Positions 15,421-27,978 of a stretch of 64,000 nt of DNA are shown piece by piece. Location: positions 38,306,527 through 38,370,526 of the forward strand of contig CM055104.1 in the NCBI GenBank assembly GCA_029204225.1, in the 5' to 3' direction. This stretch comes from Diphasiastrum complanatum. Taxonomy: Eukaryota; Streptophyta; Lycopodiopsida; Lycopodiales; Lycopodiaceae. Position 1 is the stretch's first letter. Every line of letters starts with the position of its first letter. The notes beneath the pieces were generated by a model, which was given only the letters and a program-made list of their open reading frames with translations, ran no database searches and had not been told where the DNA came from. The position numbers and the translations under genes are program-made.

Positions 15421-15789
15421 GCTAATTGCCCACCAGAAGACCATCAATGTCATGTGGTAAAGTGTACGACAAACTACAAAATGATTTAGAACTAAGAAAA
15501 TTATTGATGATACAACTGAGCTTATCTCTCATAAATGTTGAAAGCATCAACAAGAATTCCAACCTTGTTAAAAAATGTCTCTTGCTTGTTACAGCAGTAC
15601 ATTGCGGCAATGACCTGTGAAACAGTAACCTTATATGAATTACAGATTGGTCTACTCGAAGCCAGATGTATATACTATAAGTATGGAAAGGGTATTTCTC
15701 TTCTTTTGTCGTATTTTGAAAGGCAAGTAAGACCGGATTCACGGTTGAAAATAATAGATATATTTAGAAAGCTGATCTTGTGTACCCCT

Positions 15790-16108
15790 CTATTTCTTTA
15801 AGTGATATGACCTTGGGATTGGGACTTTTCTAATTTGAACTTGCTTAAAAGATTCTCTAATAAGTTTAAATATTGTTGCATATGCTTCCCTGCTAATACC
15901 TGCAAAATCACAAGCATCCTGAACTATAGTCTTATCTAAAAAAATTTGAATGTCCACCATCAAATACTCTGTTATTTTGCACTTTACATTTGAACTCCTA
16001 TTGTTCATCATGATACACTCAATGGATTTGCCTATCACAATCTTGAGCCCAACGACATTCCAAGTGAAGCATTGTCCTTAATATTCCGAGGAGCTAGTAA
16101 TGCGGATC
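15790..16108 (-). CDS. Unrecognised short reading frame, possible exon
   Basis: After a good acceptor (GTTTTTGCAG, near 16109) the minus strand stays open, in the frame read from 16038, to a stop at 15790. It contains helical-looking charged sequence (DACDFAGISREAYATIFKLI, then RESFKQVQIRKVPIPRSYHL). I do not recognise a family. It lies about 160 bp downstream, on the same strand, of the coiled-coil frame at 16268-16882, so the two may be exons of one gene or parts of one mobile element. The frame between acceptor and 16038 has stops in some phases, so the exact exon is uncertain. Confidence 0.35.
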
Positions 16109-16267
16109 TGCAAAAACATAGATAGTTAGCAGAATATCACCATAGCTGAAATAAATGCAAATGTCATTGATCAAGTTACAAAAATCAGAATATGCTTACT
16201 TCAATGCACAAATCCTTCTATTTCAATACCCTCCTTTTGAAAGCATTTGAATATCCTTGCAACTTTG

Positions 16268-16882
16268 TCACTTTCGTTTCTTATTTCCAGCTTTCTTCTT
16301 AGCCAATTCCACATCCTTCAGTAATTGTAAGTTTTCAATTTGAATAGATTGTAAGATTGATTGCATTTGCTCTAGTTCTGATTTGATATCAATTGTTATC
16401 TTCTGTAATGATTCATTATTTCTTTTAAGTTGTTTATTTTCCTCTAAGGTCTTTTGGAGAAGACAATCTCTATTCTGACAATAAGAGGATATTTGTATTA
16501 ACTCAGATTCTAAAAAGTGAATTTTCTTCATATACAATTGTTTTCCATGGTTCTTCAATCTCTCACAATATCCTAGTAATCCAGTATGCCCATTGCATAT
16601 CCATGTAAGTAGATGAGTTATTGAAGAGAATGTGGGATGAGTCAAAGTGCTTGGATCTTGAGGATATAATGTTCCATCTATCCACAAATCCAAGTTCTTC
16701 TTTCCTTCTGCCCTATAACGAGAACAATCCTCAACAGATATTTGAATTCCTTTGCCTCCTCTTCTCTGCAAAGATGCCAAATCAATAGGAATTTCCAAAT
16801 GTAGATGATACAATGTCGTCATCGGAAAAAACAATAAAGTAATCAGATGCATCAAAGTACTAAAAACATATTTTTTAAACAA
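16268..16882 (-). CDS. Unrecognised coiled-coil protein reading frame (204 codons)
   Basis: This is one of the longest non-repetitive open frames in the window not belonging to a known retroelement. The N-terminal half is mixed (LDLWIDGTLYPQDPSTLTHP). From about residue 120 to the end it is a strongly heptad-like, charged segment (QKTLEENKQLKRNNESLQKI, then KSELEQMQSILQ), closing with basic KKKAGNKKRK. The start Met at 16882 is not certain; an internal Met at about residue 21 gives a less hydrophobic N-terminus. A host gene, or an accessory or gag-like protein of a mobile element, are both possible. Confidence 0.4.
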   Translation of the reverse strand: MFKKYVFSTLMHLITLLFFPMTTLYHLHLEIPIDLASLQRRGGKGIQISVEDCSRYRAEGKKNLDLWIDGTLYPQDPSTLTHPTFSSITHLLTWICNGHTGLLGYCERLKNHGKQLYMKKIHFLESELIQISSYCQNRDCLLQKTLEENKQLKRNNESLQKITIDIKSELEQMQSILQSIQIENLQLLKDVELAKKKAGNKKRK

Positions 16883-16938
16883 AACAAAATACTCATCTTT
16901 TATTATATTATATACTCTGTACCATCAATCCAATCTTT

Positions 16939-17158
16939 TGCTTTTCTGCTTGATTCAAATTTGGAGATGGCGCTCATATTTTCATTCCAGTAGGTAGTTG
17001 GTGCTCATATTTGAAGATGGCACTCATATTTTCATTCCAATGTGAAGATGGCGTTCATATTTGGAGATGGTGCTCATATTTTCATTCTGGTGGAGGAAAT
17101 ACATATTCATACATTTTGCTTTTTTCCTTGATTCGAATTTGGGGATGGTGGTCATACT
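16939..17158. repeat. Degenerate GATGGnGnTCATATTTTCATT repeat
   Basis: GGAGATGG[CT][GA]CTCATATT-type units recur near 16963, 17018, 17045 and 17063. A longer unit (TTGATTCAAATTTGGAGATGG, near 16950, and TTGATTCGAATTTGGGGATGG, near 17130) brackets the block. No coding meaning recognised. Confidence 0.75.
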
Positions 17159-17281
17159 CTGGATCCAATGAGAAGATTGTCCTCTTCGTAACCAATGGAG
17201 GGAATGTATTTTCAAATTTAGGCAAGTTAGACTGTGAAAAATTTAGAGTTTTTAATTGTGACTATAGACACTATGGTTAGA

Positions 17282-17580
17282 TCATTGGGAGTTGAGGATA
17301 TTGAGAACTCCTCTAATGTCTACATACAAAATAAGAATGATGACTTTACCATCATTAAATCTTAAGCACAAAGAAGGATCATAAGCACTTACAACAAAAT
17401 TAATAGAGGCTAAGAAGGCACTCAACCTAGAGTACCAAGCTCTAGGTGCTTGCTTAAGCCCATAAAGGCTTCTTTGCAACAAACATACTTTTTCTTCTTG
17501 ATTTTCATGAAGATCTCCTCTTCTAAATAGCCATTTAGAAAGGCATTAGTCACATCAAATTGACACCCGATCCTCCACCT
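17282..17580 (-). mobile_element. Ty1/copia relic B, RT fragment
   Basis: On the minus strand: QFDVTNAFLNGYLEEEIFM at about 17520-17570, then after a frame change SLYGLKQAPRAWYSRL at about 17440-17480 and LYVD near 17320. These are consecutive copia RT motifs. The upper end abuts gypsy gag-like sequence at about 17585, so this is a junction between different elements. Confidence 0.88.
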
Positions 17581-17589
17581 ACCACTGCT

Positions 17590-18525
17590 ACCTCGTCCTC
17601 GTATCTCGTGTTTGATTGGCAAAGTGATGTTGTGTTCCTCACTTTGCCATGCTGCTCCGATGTGGAGGACGTTATTTGTTTCTTCATAGCCCATACAATA
17701 TATGGGCTCAGGCGCTACTGGCTCCTCGTCCGCTTTGGCCCATTCAGCTAGAAGACTTTTCGCTTGTGGTGCAATCCGCAGTAGTTCTCCGAGTGGTAAA
17801 CTAACACGGCTTGACAGTAAAAGTGTGAGCCTTTCAATGCGTGGTTCCTTGGGCTCTACCATGTGAAAAGGTGGTTCGTGTTGGTGCAACCGATCATTCT
17901 GATCAGTGGTGAACCCGCTTGCGGTACCCGTTTGATGCCAACTGGAGGTTCCGTGGGATGGTCCTTTTCTGACTCTTTTTCCTCCGCTTGTGCTTTCTAT
18001 ACCCAGTGTCTTATTTTCTGGCAGTGCCTTCTTTCTTCCCTCACATTCGGATATGGCGCTGAAGTTGAGGGTTGGTCATCAATGACTGAGGGTGGTGGTG
18101 AGGGAGCCACTTCCTTCCTCTTTTGTGCTCACGTGACGGCTAACACAGGAGTGTGAAATTGGTGTCTTTTCGAGGGCATCCCTACTGGAACTACTGGTTG
18201 TTGTATCGTAATGAAGTTGAGAGGTGCACTGGTTCCAGGTTTAAATGGACAATTCTTGAAACAGTGTCCATAACCGCATTCTCGACAGAAGGATGTATAT
18301 TGTCTCTTGTAGGGACATTCTGCAATTCTGTGTCCTTCGTCGCATTCGTAGTAGCCGTAATTTCTTCTGCCTTGACGCTGAGTTTGAGCTGCATAGGCTG
18401 CAACATATTCATTTATGGCAGCATAAATGGTTCATCTAGTCCGTACCATTGTTGCTGCTCAGGTTGAGGTGGCATTTGAATCTCTGGTTCTGCTACTGTC
18501 AGGTTTACATGGGCCACTTGTTGCA
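17590..18525 (-). mobile_element. Ty3/gypsy gag-protease region relic with zinc knuckles
   Basis: Minus strand. QVAHVNLTVAEPEIQMPPQP near 18500 leads to two CCHC-like knuckles near 18240-18350: YYECDEGHRIAEC (first Cys replaced by Tyr) and CRECGYGHCFKNC. After frame changes, LPLGELLRIAPQAKSLLAEW near 17790 resembles the segment before the protease of plant gypsy elements. Gypsy rather than copia is inferred from this layout. Both ends are cut: copia B at about 17585 and copia C at about 18525. Confidence 0.65.
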
Positions 18526-18527
18526 TA

Positions 18528-19079
18528 TGGAAGCTGAAGGATGGAAAGGCTTTTGCGCTGATCATCCTCAACATCACGGATACCCAGATCGGCCATGTAT
18601 CCGAGGCTCAGACATCGAAAGAAGTCTGGGACATCTTGAGCACACTATACGAAGTGCGAGATATAGCTTCCAAGCTACATCTCAGGAAGAAATTCTACTC
18701 CCTCAAGATGACGAATGGTGATTCTCTGCAGAATCACATTAATCAATTCAAGAACCTGCTAAGACAAATGGCCGTTGTCGAATCTGTCATAGATGATCAA
18801 GACGCAGTGATGCAATTGCTTACAAGCTTGCCAAGTTCTTACGACAGTTGGGTGATGATCATCATGACTCATCCAGAATTGACTCTTTCGAGAGTCATTG
18901 CTATGTTGTTGCAAGAAGACATGCGAAGGAACGAAGCCTCGAGTTCCTCAGCTGATTCTCATGCCTTGTACACCAACAAGAGCACGACAAAGCAGAAGAA
19001 GAAGAAAGGCTCGAAGCAATCAAAGCAAGACCAGAAACCAGCTCAGCACAAGGAACAGAAATCCATAGACAAAGAATAA
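18528..19079 (+). pseudogene. Copia C gag
   Basis: Opens at the truncation with WKLKDGKAFALIILNITDTQ, then SKEVWDILSTLYE, FKNLLRQM and LTSLPSSYDSWVM, the hallmark order of the copia gag UBN2-type domain, and a Lys-rich tail. A stop occurs at 19077-19079. A knuckle-like CRYCK...NSHEIQDCRILQ is then encoded in other frames at about 19085-19150. The N-terminal part and natural start are missing. Confidence 0.88.
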
Positions 19080-19173
19080 GCTATTCTGCAGATACTGCAA
19101 ATGAAACAGCCATGAAATACAAGACTGCCGAATACTTCAAACGAAGAACAACAACAAGGGGCAGTCGAATCAA

Positions 19174-19548
19174 TTGGCAAATGCAGCTGCAGAAGCTCCA
19201 CAGCCTGTTCAAGAAGCGGATCATGATGCCTTCATGACCAACCATCAAGAAACATCTAGCGACAGTTCTTGGTTCCTGGATTCTGGAGCCACTCAACATA
19301 TGACTAGTCTCATTGGCTGTTTCGAGTCCTATACACCTTACAGTACCCAAAAATATGTCCACCTTGGTGACAGTAGCACACATGCTAATAAAGGTGAAGG
19401 TAGTGTAAGATTAAGCTTTGCTAATGATCAGTCTAAGCTACTCTCTAAAGTCCTTTATGTACCGAATTTATCTACGAATCTGCTCTCTGTAAGCAGAATC
19501 ACAAATCTAGGACACATAGTAGAATCGAATGTGATCAGTGTAAAGTAG
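19174..19548 (+). pseudogene. Copia C protease
   Basis: SSWFLDSGATQHMTS (about 19265-19310) is the aspartic protease motif with its catalytic Asp intact. KVLYVPNLSTNLLSVSRI follows, the usual end of the copia protease region. It is in a different frame from gag and from the integrase that follows. Confidence 0.92.
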
Positions 19549-19595
19549 TTGATAGGACAAGCAAGATCCTAGCACTCGAAAAGAGGCATGGATAC

Positions 19596-20795
19596 TTGTA
19601 TAAATTGAGTCATTGTTTTTATGCCTCTAGTCAGGCTCTCAGTACTTCAATTCATTCAAATAAAGGTTTACTTTGGCATTATAGACTTGGTCATTTGAAT
19701 CAAGTTATTGTACAACAAATGTCTAGACAATCTATTGTTCTTGATCCCGACTATCCTCGCAAAAAAGTCGAGTTAGCTGTTTGTCAAGACTGTCTAGTTG
19801 GTGAACAGACTAGGAAACCATTTAAGTCAAGCCATCAACATGTTGCTAGAGGATTGCTAGATGTTGTACATTAAGATATTTGTGGCTCGATGAAAAGTCC
19901 TTCACTGAAGGATGCCAAGTATTTTATAGCCTTTATTGACAAATTCTCGAGAAGGACTATGGTGTATTTCATAAAGAAAAAATCAGAAGCCTTCAACTGC
20001 TTTAGAATCTTCAAGGAGCGTGTAGAAAAGGAGACTAGAAGGACGATCAAGGCCCTAAGGTCAGACAACGATGGAGAATATATCTCGGTGGAGTTTAAGG
20101 AGTACTGCCAAAGCCAAGGCATTGAGCAGCAATTCATCACTCCCTACAATCCTTAGTCTAATGGCTTAGCTGAGAGGAAGAACCATACTCTGGTTGAATC
20201 TGCTAAATGTATGCTATCGCATGCATCGTTGCCCAAGAGATTCTGGACTGAAGCTATCTCCACTGCAGCTTATGTCCAGAACAGATGTTCGACCAATGCC
20301 CTCTCATACAAGACACCCCACGAGGTGTGGACAGGCTCTAAGCCTTCTTTGAAGAACCTAAGAGTGTTTGGGTGCATTGCCTACACGCAGATCCCAAAGG
20401 ACACAAGGAAGAAATTGGACTTCCAAGGTCTCAAGACCATCCTGATCGGATATACTTCGTCTGACAGTATTTATAACTTGTATGGTCCTGATACCCAACA
20501 AATCTTGTATAGCCGAAATACAGTAATTATCGAGGATCAGTTCATCGACCTCAAAGGCAAGGACATTGCTCAAGAAGAATTTCCATCACCTGCCATTGAC
20601 ACGACAGTCCGAGTTTCTGGCTCGGGCGTGTCTATCGTCAACCCACTTCAAGACAACAAATCAGACGAAGAAGTTGCTACTACCCAGCAACAAATCTCAG
20701 AAACAGTTTATCAGTCAAATCTTCCCAAAAGATCAAGCCGAGTGCGCACACAGCCCACAAGGTATACTCCTGAGTCTGCTTGTCTCTTGATGTAG
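19596..20795 (+). pseudogene. Copia C pre-integrase and integrase
   Basis: Pre-integrase HYRLGHLNQ and the paired Cys of VCQDCLVGEQTRKPF come first. The integrase core then has DICGSM, LRSDNDGEY and SNGLAERKN, so the D-D-E residues are all present. Stops interrupt at about 19872 (before DICG) and 20156 (NP-stop-SNGLAE; a C-to-T change of a Gln codon is the simplest cause). The downstream TPHEVWTGSKPSLKNLRVFG and WLFLGY-like region is intact to 20795. Confidence 0.92.
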
Positions 20796-21809
20796 GAACC
20801 GACGACAGTCGAAGAGGCACTTAGCCAACCAGACTCTGATCTCTTGAGAGAAGCTATGGATAGAGAGTATTCCTCTCTGATCAAGAACCACACATGGTCA
20901 TTAGTCGAAGTTCTTGTTGGTTGCAATATCATTGATTGCAAATGGATCTTTAAGATCAAATACAATGCCAACGGAGCAATTGATCGAAGAAAGGCTGGAC
21001 TGGTAGCACAAGGATTCACCCAGATCTCGAATGTCGACTACAGTGAGACTTTTAGTCCAGTCATCAAACATTCGTCGATCCGAATGCTCTTGTCTTATGT
21101 TGCAGTTGTTGACCTCAAAGTGCATCAACTTGATGTACAAACAGCCTATCTGAATGGAGTGATACAAGAAGATATCTACATGATCCAACCCGAAGGATAC
21201 CTTCTGGAAGGGATGAAGAATCATGTCTGTAAACTCCACAAAGCACTGTACGGCTTGAAACAGTTTGTTAGAGCTTGGTTCCAGAAAATCAACACATTCC
21301 TCATTGAACAAGAATTCAAACCAAGCATTGCTGATTGCAACATTTATTCGAAGTCAGTGCAACAATCCTTCATTATCATCACCTTGTACGTGGATGATAC
21401 ATTGCTCTTTAGCAACAATACCAATATGGTCAAGGATTCGAAACAGATGCTGTTTTCAGAATTTGACATGACTGATCTGGATGAAGCTCACTTCTGTCTG
21501 GGAATTCGAATCCACAGAGACAAAGCAAATCGACTAATTTACATCACTCAACAAAGGTATCTTCACAATATTCTTAACAGATACAATTTGATGAATTGTA
21601 AATTAGCTCACTCACCAATGGATCCAGGTCTGCATTTGTCAAAGGACCAATGTCCCCAGACCAAGCAAGAAGTGGAGCAAATGAGAGAATACCCTTATCA
21701 ATCGATACTAGGATCTCTCGTGTACGCAATGGTCTGTACAAGACTAGATATCTCTTTTGCTATTATCTCACTCAGCCAATACATGGCTAATCCTGGCATT
21801 ACCCATTAG
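20796..21809 (+). pseudogene. Copia C reverse transcriptase
   Basis: Open from 20796 after a stop at 20793-20795. Motifs in order: SLIKNHTWSLVEV, DCKWIFKIKYNANG, KAGLVAQGFTQ, DVQTAYLNGVIQEDIYM, LYGLKQFVRAWFQK and the active-site LYVDDTLLF (about 21385-21410). Catalytic YVDD is intact. A stop at 21807-21809 separates it from RNase H in the same frame. Confidence 0.95.
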
Positions 21810-22372
21810 AAGGCTCTTATTCGAGTCATGAGATATATTTGAGCTACCATGGACCAGTGCATCTGCTATGGAGATGTCAGCAATGACAATCTCCATCAGC
21901 TCAGTGGTTATTCTGATGCAAGCTGGGGAGGAGATGTAGAGAATCATAATCTACATCTGTATTTACATTCTTCTTCAACGGCGGTCCTATCTCATGGAAC
22001 AGTCATAAGCAAACTTCTGTCGCACTTTCTTCTACAGAAGCAGAATACATTGCTGCTTCTGAATCTATCAAGGAAGCGTTTTGGTTGAGAAATTTGCTAT
22101 CAGACCTTAATCTGAATCAATGTAGCCCTACAATTTTATTCTGTGATAATCAAAGTGCTATTTCCTTATCGGTCAACCCTAGATTTCACTCTAGGAGTAA
22201 GCACATTGAAATTAGATATCACTACATCAGGGGCAAGGTTCTCGACAAGGAAGTAAGCTTAACATTCTGTAGAACGCAGGACATAGTTGCAGACATATTC
22301 ACGAAAGCACTCAATGTTAATGTTTGTGCATTGCTTAGTCTGAAGATCAAAGTGTTCACGGATCCAGATTAA
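21810..22372 (+). pseudogene. Copia C RNase H
   Basis: GYSDASWGGD (catalytic Asp) lies near 21905. A frameshift occurs within about 21950-22050, after which the frame 2 mod 3 reads CDNQSAISLS, SKHIEIRYHYIR and DIVADIFTKAL. This is the conserved end of copia pol. Confidence 0.93.
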
Positions 22373-22379
22373 GGGGGGG
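22371..22379 (+). promoter_or_regulatory. Polypurine tract of copia C
   Basis: AAGGGGGGG directly precedes the TGTTGGATC start of the 3' LTR. Confidence 0.88.
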
Positions 22380-23603
<1,224 letters not shown>

Positions 23604-23820
23604 CATAGAGTGCTCCTGGCAGCTCTGCTTGACCTAACAGTGTTCGCAACTGTAGAGTCCTGATGCCTTTGACATCGTGTCGGCTCCCATCACCTAGAAT
23701 CACTGCTTTGTTGTTTTCAAGTTCTCTAAAGTCGATCAAGATTCTTTTGTTGCAGATGATGTGTGAGGTTGCTCCTGAATCAATGACTACATCGTAGTCT
23801 CGTTTTAGACCTTATTGACA
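23604..23820 (-). mobile_element. Ty1/copia protease relic, minus strand
   Basis: Minus strand reads DYDVVIDSGATSHIICNKRI followed by ILGDGSRHDVKG and LRTLLGQAELPG, a copia protease with its catalytic Asp. It begins immediately after the 3' LTR of copia C. It is in the orientation expected if copia C inserted into a minus-strand copia whose RT is the fragment at 17282-17580. Confidence 0.83.
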
Positions 23821-24259
23821 TAAAAAAAATAAGTCTCTAAGTTGAAATTTCACTTTGGCGTCCAAGTTGCCAATTTAGAAAAACTTAACTAGTTGACATT
23901 TTTCACACTCCCGCTTCAACTAGTTTTATCACACAACTTTGATCCATCTTTAAAATTATCTCCATTATAAGAGTAGGCCTCCTCTATATAGTATTATAAT
24001 TCTCAATATAGAAACAATCATAATTGATATAGATAATAGTGTCCATGTTGGATGCTTCACTATTTCGTACATCAATTTTACATATCAAGATGAATGTTCC
24101 CACTATTTTAAAAAAAGTTTAGTCGACCAATTCGCACTCAACACAGAGACGGTATACACACCACTGACAAGTATTTGCACGAGATGTGTCATGGCACATA
24201 AGCATGTTTGAACACATGTTGCGCAACACGTGTGTTAATTTTTTGTCAGCCGATCTGAC
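23821..24259. other. AT-rich spacer
   Basis: No gene or domain recognised between the copia protease relic and the 65/73-bp duplication. Confidence 0.4.
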
Positions 24260-24941
<682 letters not shown>

Positions 24942-24944
<3 letters not shown>

Positions 24945-25570
24945 CTTCTCTGTCTATGTATGTTCTATGTCTCTATCTCTCATTTGCAATAATTGTGCAT
25001 GAATTTTTGAAACAAAATTAGCTTGCCAACGATCTACTATATGCTACATGAAGAACAAAATAAAATGTAAATATTATGATTTCTCTATGCTTCCACCTCT
25101 GATATCTTTGGAAAATAACAACAACCAAGCAATAAATGTGAGTGATCTACAAATGATTGCATGCTTCCTCCATATTTGTCCTTTCTTGAAATGTTTCCTC
25201 CAAAAAACTCCATGAATGAGCCTCCATCTCCATTTTTCCATAAGATATCCTCAATACTTGAGACCTTGTCCATGGATGAGTGACATAATAATCCTCCCTT
25301 AGCTTTATTTCCATCAGAAAAATAAGCCAAGAATGCTAGTCCATCCTCAAAAGCAAAATAATGAAGAACAATGTGACTAGTTGTCATCATATCAATTGCA
25401 CACATTCACATGAAATTGCTCAAACATCATATAGAATGAGTAAAGTAACTTTGAACAATAGTTCATTTATGCTCCTTTTACTTACTTGAGTCTTTAATAA
25501 CTTGCAAATACAGATCCAAAGCTCCTTGTCCATTTGATTCGCCTTCAATGCTCTTGACTAGCTCCAAATT
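24942..25570. other. Unassigned sequence with one minus-strand open frame
   Basis: A 106-codon minus-strand frame at 25085-25405 includes EDILWKNGDGGSFMEFFGGN. I recognise no domain. It lies on the same strand just downstream of copia relic D and could be its decayed continuation. Confidence 0.3.
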
Positions 25571-26320
25571 GTGACCATCCCTTTTGTGTTGATGAAGCTC
25601 ATCAAGATCAACCTCTTGATCTTCCACTTAAACATAAAAACCATTAATCAAGATGTCATTTCCAGATCCATGAATGACATCCATTCCATGAAGATAATCA
25701 TCCACTTTCATACCATCGTTTACAAGAAGATGAGCCAAAACATGCGAGAAAAGCAAAGTTTGAACCTTCAACTTGCTTACACTTCTCATTATATGTAAGC
25801 CTAGATGGCTTATGCCTTTGACTCGAGGATCTTATTAGAACTTGACTTGGAGAGGCATCTCCACCATCACCATCCAATAAAACATCTTTCTCGCCACCAA
25901 AAAATGTTAGTTTCATCAACATCAACAACACCAAGCTTATCCACATTCTCGTCTTCAAAGACAACGTCCCTAGAAATGTGAACTTTCTTTCACTTAGGAA
26001 TGTAAATCCTATAAGCTTTCCTTACTTCACTATAGCCAACAAAGATTCCCTTCAAGAATCCAAAAGATGAGTGGACATAGCAACAAGTACTACCAAAGAT
26101 CTTGATATGCTCCAACCTTGGCCAAAAAGAACCTCAAATGAACTCTTACCATCCGAGTCTTCATTTGAGTACCTATTGCAAACAAAGTTAGCACACATCA
26201 AAGCTTCAGCCCAAAATGACATAGGAAGATTTGCATTAACCCTCATGGATTCAGCTCTCTCAAAAAAAGTCCTCTTCCTCTCGGGATCAAAACTGGGAAA
26301 TGTGACAAGTAGCTTTGATC
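25571..26320 (-). mobile_element. Ty1/copia relic D, integrase end and linker
   Basis: Minus strand: ERKRTFFERAESM near 26260, then RVNANLPMSFWAEALMCANF and CNRYSNEDSDGKSSFEVLFG (about 26110-26240). A GIYIPK...VHISRDVVFEDENV-type segment follows near 25970-26010. These correspond to the catalytic-Glu region through the end of copia integrase. Several frame changes are seen and RT was not found. Confidence 0.85.
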
Positions 26321-26462
26321 AAGAGACAATGAGCTTAAGACAAGGATAATAACAATATGAAGTATACAATGTTCAATCCACACAACAACATTCAACCTTA
26401 CAACTAATTTCTATAGAGAAGGCTCAACGTTTGTCCAAAACAAATGTATAATTTTTTGTGTT

Positions 26463-26900
26463 AAGATCAAAGAAGTCGAAGGACAAGTCCAAGAGGTCAA
26501 GGCTAAAGCATTCTCCAAGGTGAAACAAGAGGTGAAAGATCCAAGGATTAGAAAGAATATGGGTAGATTTCTAGATGTGTCTATTGAGCAATTATCTAAG
26601 GCCGAACCTCTGACTAGATTGTGGATCTTACCGTTGAATTGGGACCAGGATCTAAACCAATCAAATTGCCATCTTATAGACTATCAAGAGTAGAAAAAGA
26701 TGAAGTGCACAAAGAAATTGCTATTCTCATAGAAATTTATTGTTCGAAGTAACTCATCTTTTGCCTCTCCAGTGTTACTTGTTAAAAAGAAAGATGGAAT
26801 GTTCAAGATATGTGTCGATAGTCAAGGCAAGGACAAATATTAAACAATCAAGAAGCTATTTAGATGGCCCAATATAAAAAAGACTATATATATACCATTC
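26463..26900 (+). mobile_element. Ty3/gypsy relic, start of RT
   Basis: Plus strand with frameshifts: VDLTVELGPGSKPIKLPSYR, SRVEKDEVHKEIA, then FASPVLLVKKKDGMFKICVD near 26760-26815 and KLFRWPNIKKTI. These are the opening motifs of gypsy RT. The similarity stops about 20-30 bp before the left inverted repeat at 26921. Confidence 0.85.
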
Positions 26901-27376
26901 TCAAAAATGTTCTTGTCCCATTAGGGCCCTTTTGGGCTAAAAAAAGGCTTATTCCTTGCCTAAACAAGTTTGTTAATCATAATTAGTTTGGTGCTAATCA
27001 ATCCAACGTGTCGCCTTTACCTTGGGTTATCACATAGGGCGAGCAAGAGTTCAGGGCTAAAAGTAAGTCCCATCTCCATAGACTTTTGTATGTACCTTGT
27101 AATGTAAGACTAGGATATTCATTGCCTTGATATTGATAGGACAACCGTTAGAGGTCTAGGTGGCACGTAGCACCCGCAGGCCTCATTTAATGCCCAAGTA
27201 AATTTCAAATTTGAAAATTGTCTATGGATTTACTTTTGTGTCCACTTCACATTCAAACTAGGACTACATCACTTTCATTGGCCTTTCATATATCAAATAA
27301 TCTTGACATCCGTCATTTCCATTTATGGAGGACGTGCATGGCTCAGTGTTACAAACTATGATTTGACAGATCAATC

Positions 27377-27769
27377 TTAATGACGAAAGACATTTTGTGA
27401 AAAAAAAAGAAATAAATAAATAAGAAACAATATCCGTTTTGATATGTGATCGTACATGTTAGATCCATCCACATCACCATCAATAATTCTTGAAAACACT
27501 TTTGGAATGTTTCCCTCATAAAAAATGACATCTCTACCAACAATCACTTTGTTAGTAGAAGGAATGTAAGCCTTGTAGGCTTTACTCACCTCACTATATC
27601 CAACAAATATACCTTTCCTTGAAGATGGATCCTCCTTGGTCCTATCATCAAGAGTAATGTTGACATAGCATGTGCATCCAAAAGTTCTTAGAAAGTTGAC
27701 TCTCGGCCTCCTCTTGAATAGCATCTCAAAAGGTGTCCTTCCATCCAAAATAGCACTCGGCCACTTCAT
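27377..27769 (-). mobile_element. Ty1/copia relic E, end of integrase
   Basis: Open minus-strand frame: ILDGRTPFEMLFKRRPRVNF, LRTFGCTCYVNI, GIFVGYSEVSKAYKAYIPST and VIVGRDVIFYEGN. This is the canonical copia integrase C-terminal region without a stop. It ends abruptly on both sides and is closely similar in layout to relic D. Confidence 0.9.
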
Positions 27770-27893
27770 TATAAATTAAAAAAACACATAATTCCATTAT
27801 GAAGAAATAAACAATAAACACTCAACCAAGAAAGAGTGAGGGTAATAATGAAAGAAGAGAGACTATTTGTTGTGTAACGAATATAATCAAAGG

Positions 27894-27894
<1 letters not shown>

Positions 27895-27961
<67 letters not shown>

Positions 27962-27978
27962 GAGGGGGGGGGGGGGGG
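27895..27978. repeat. (GA)n array followed by a G14-15 run
   Basis: GA units to about 27964 with one GG interruption, then an uninterrupted G run of about 15. Confidence 0.95.
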
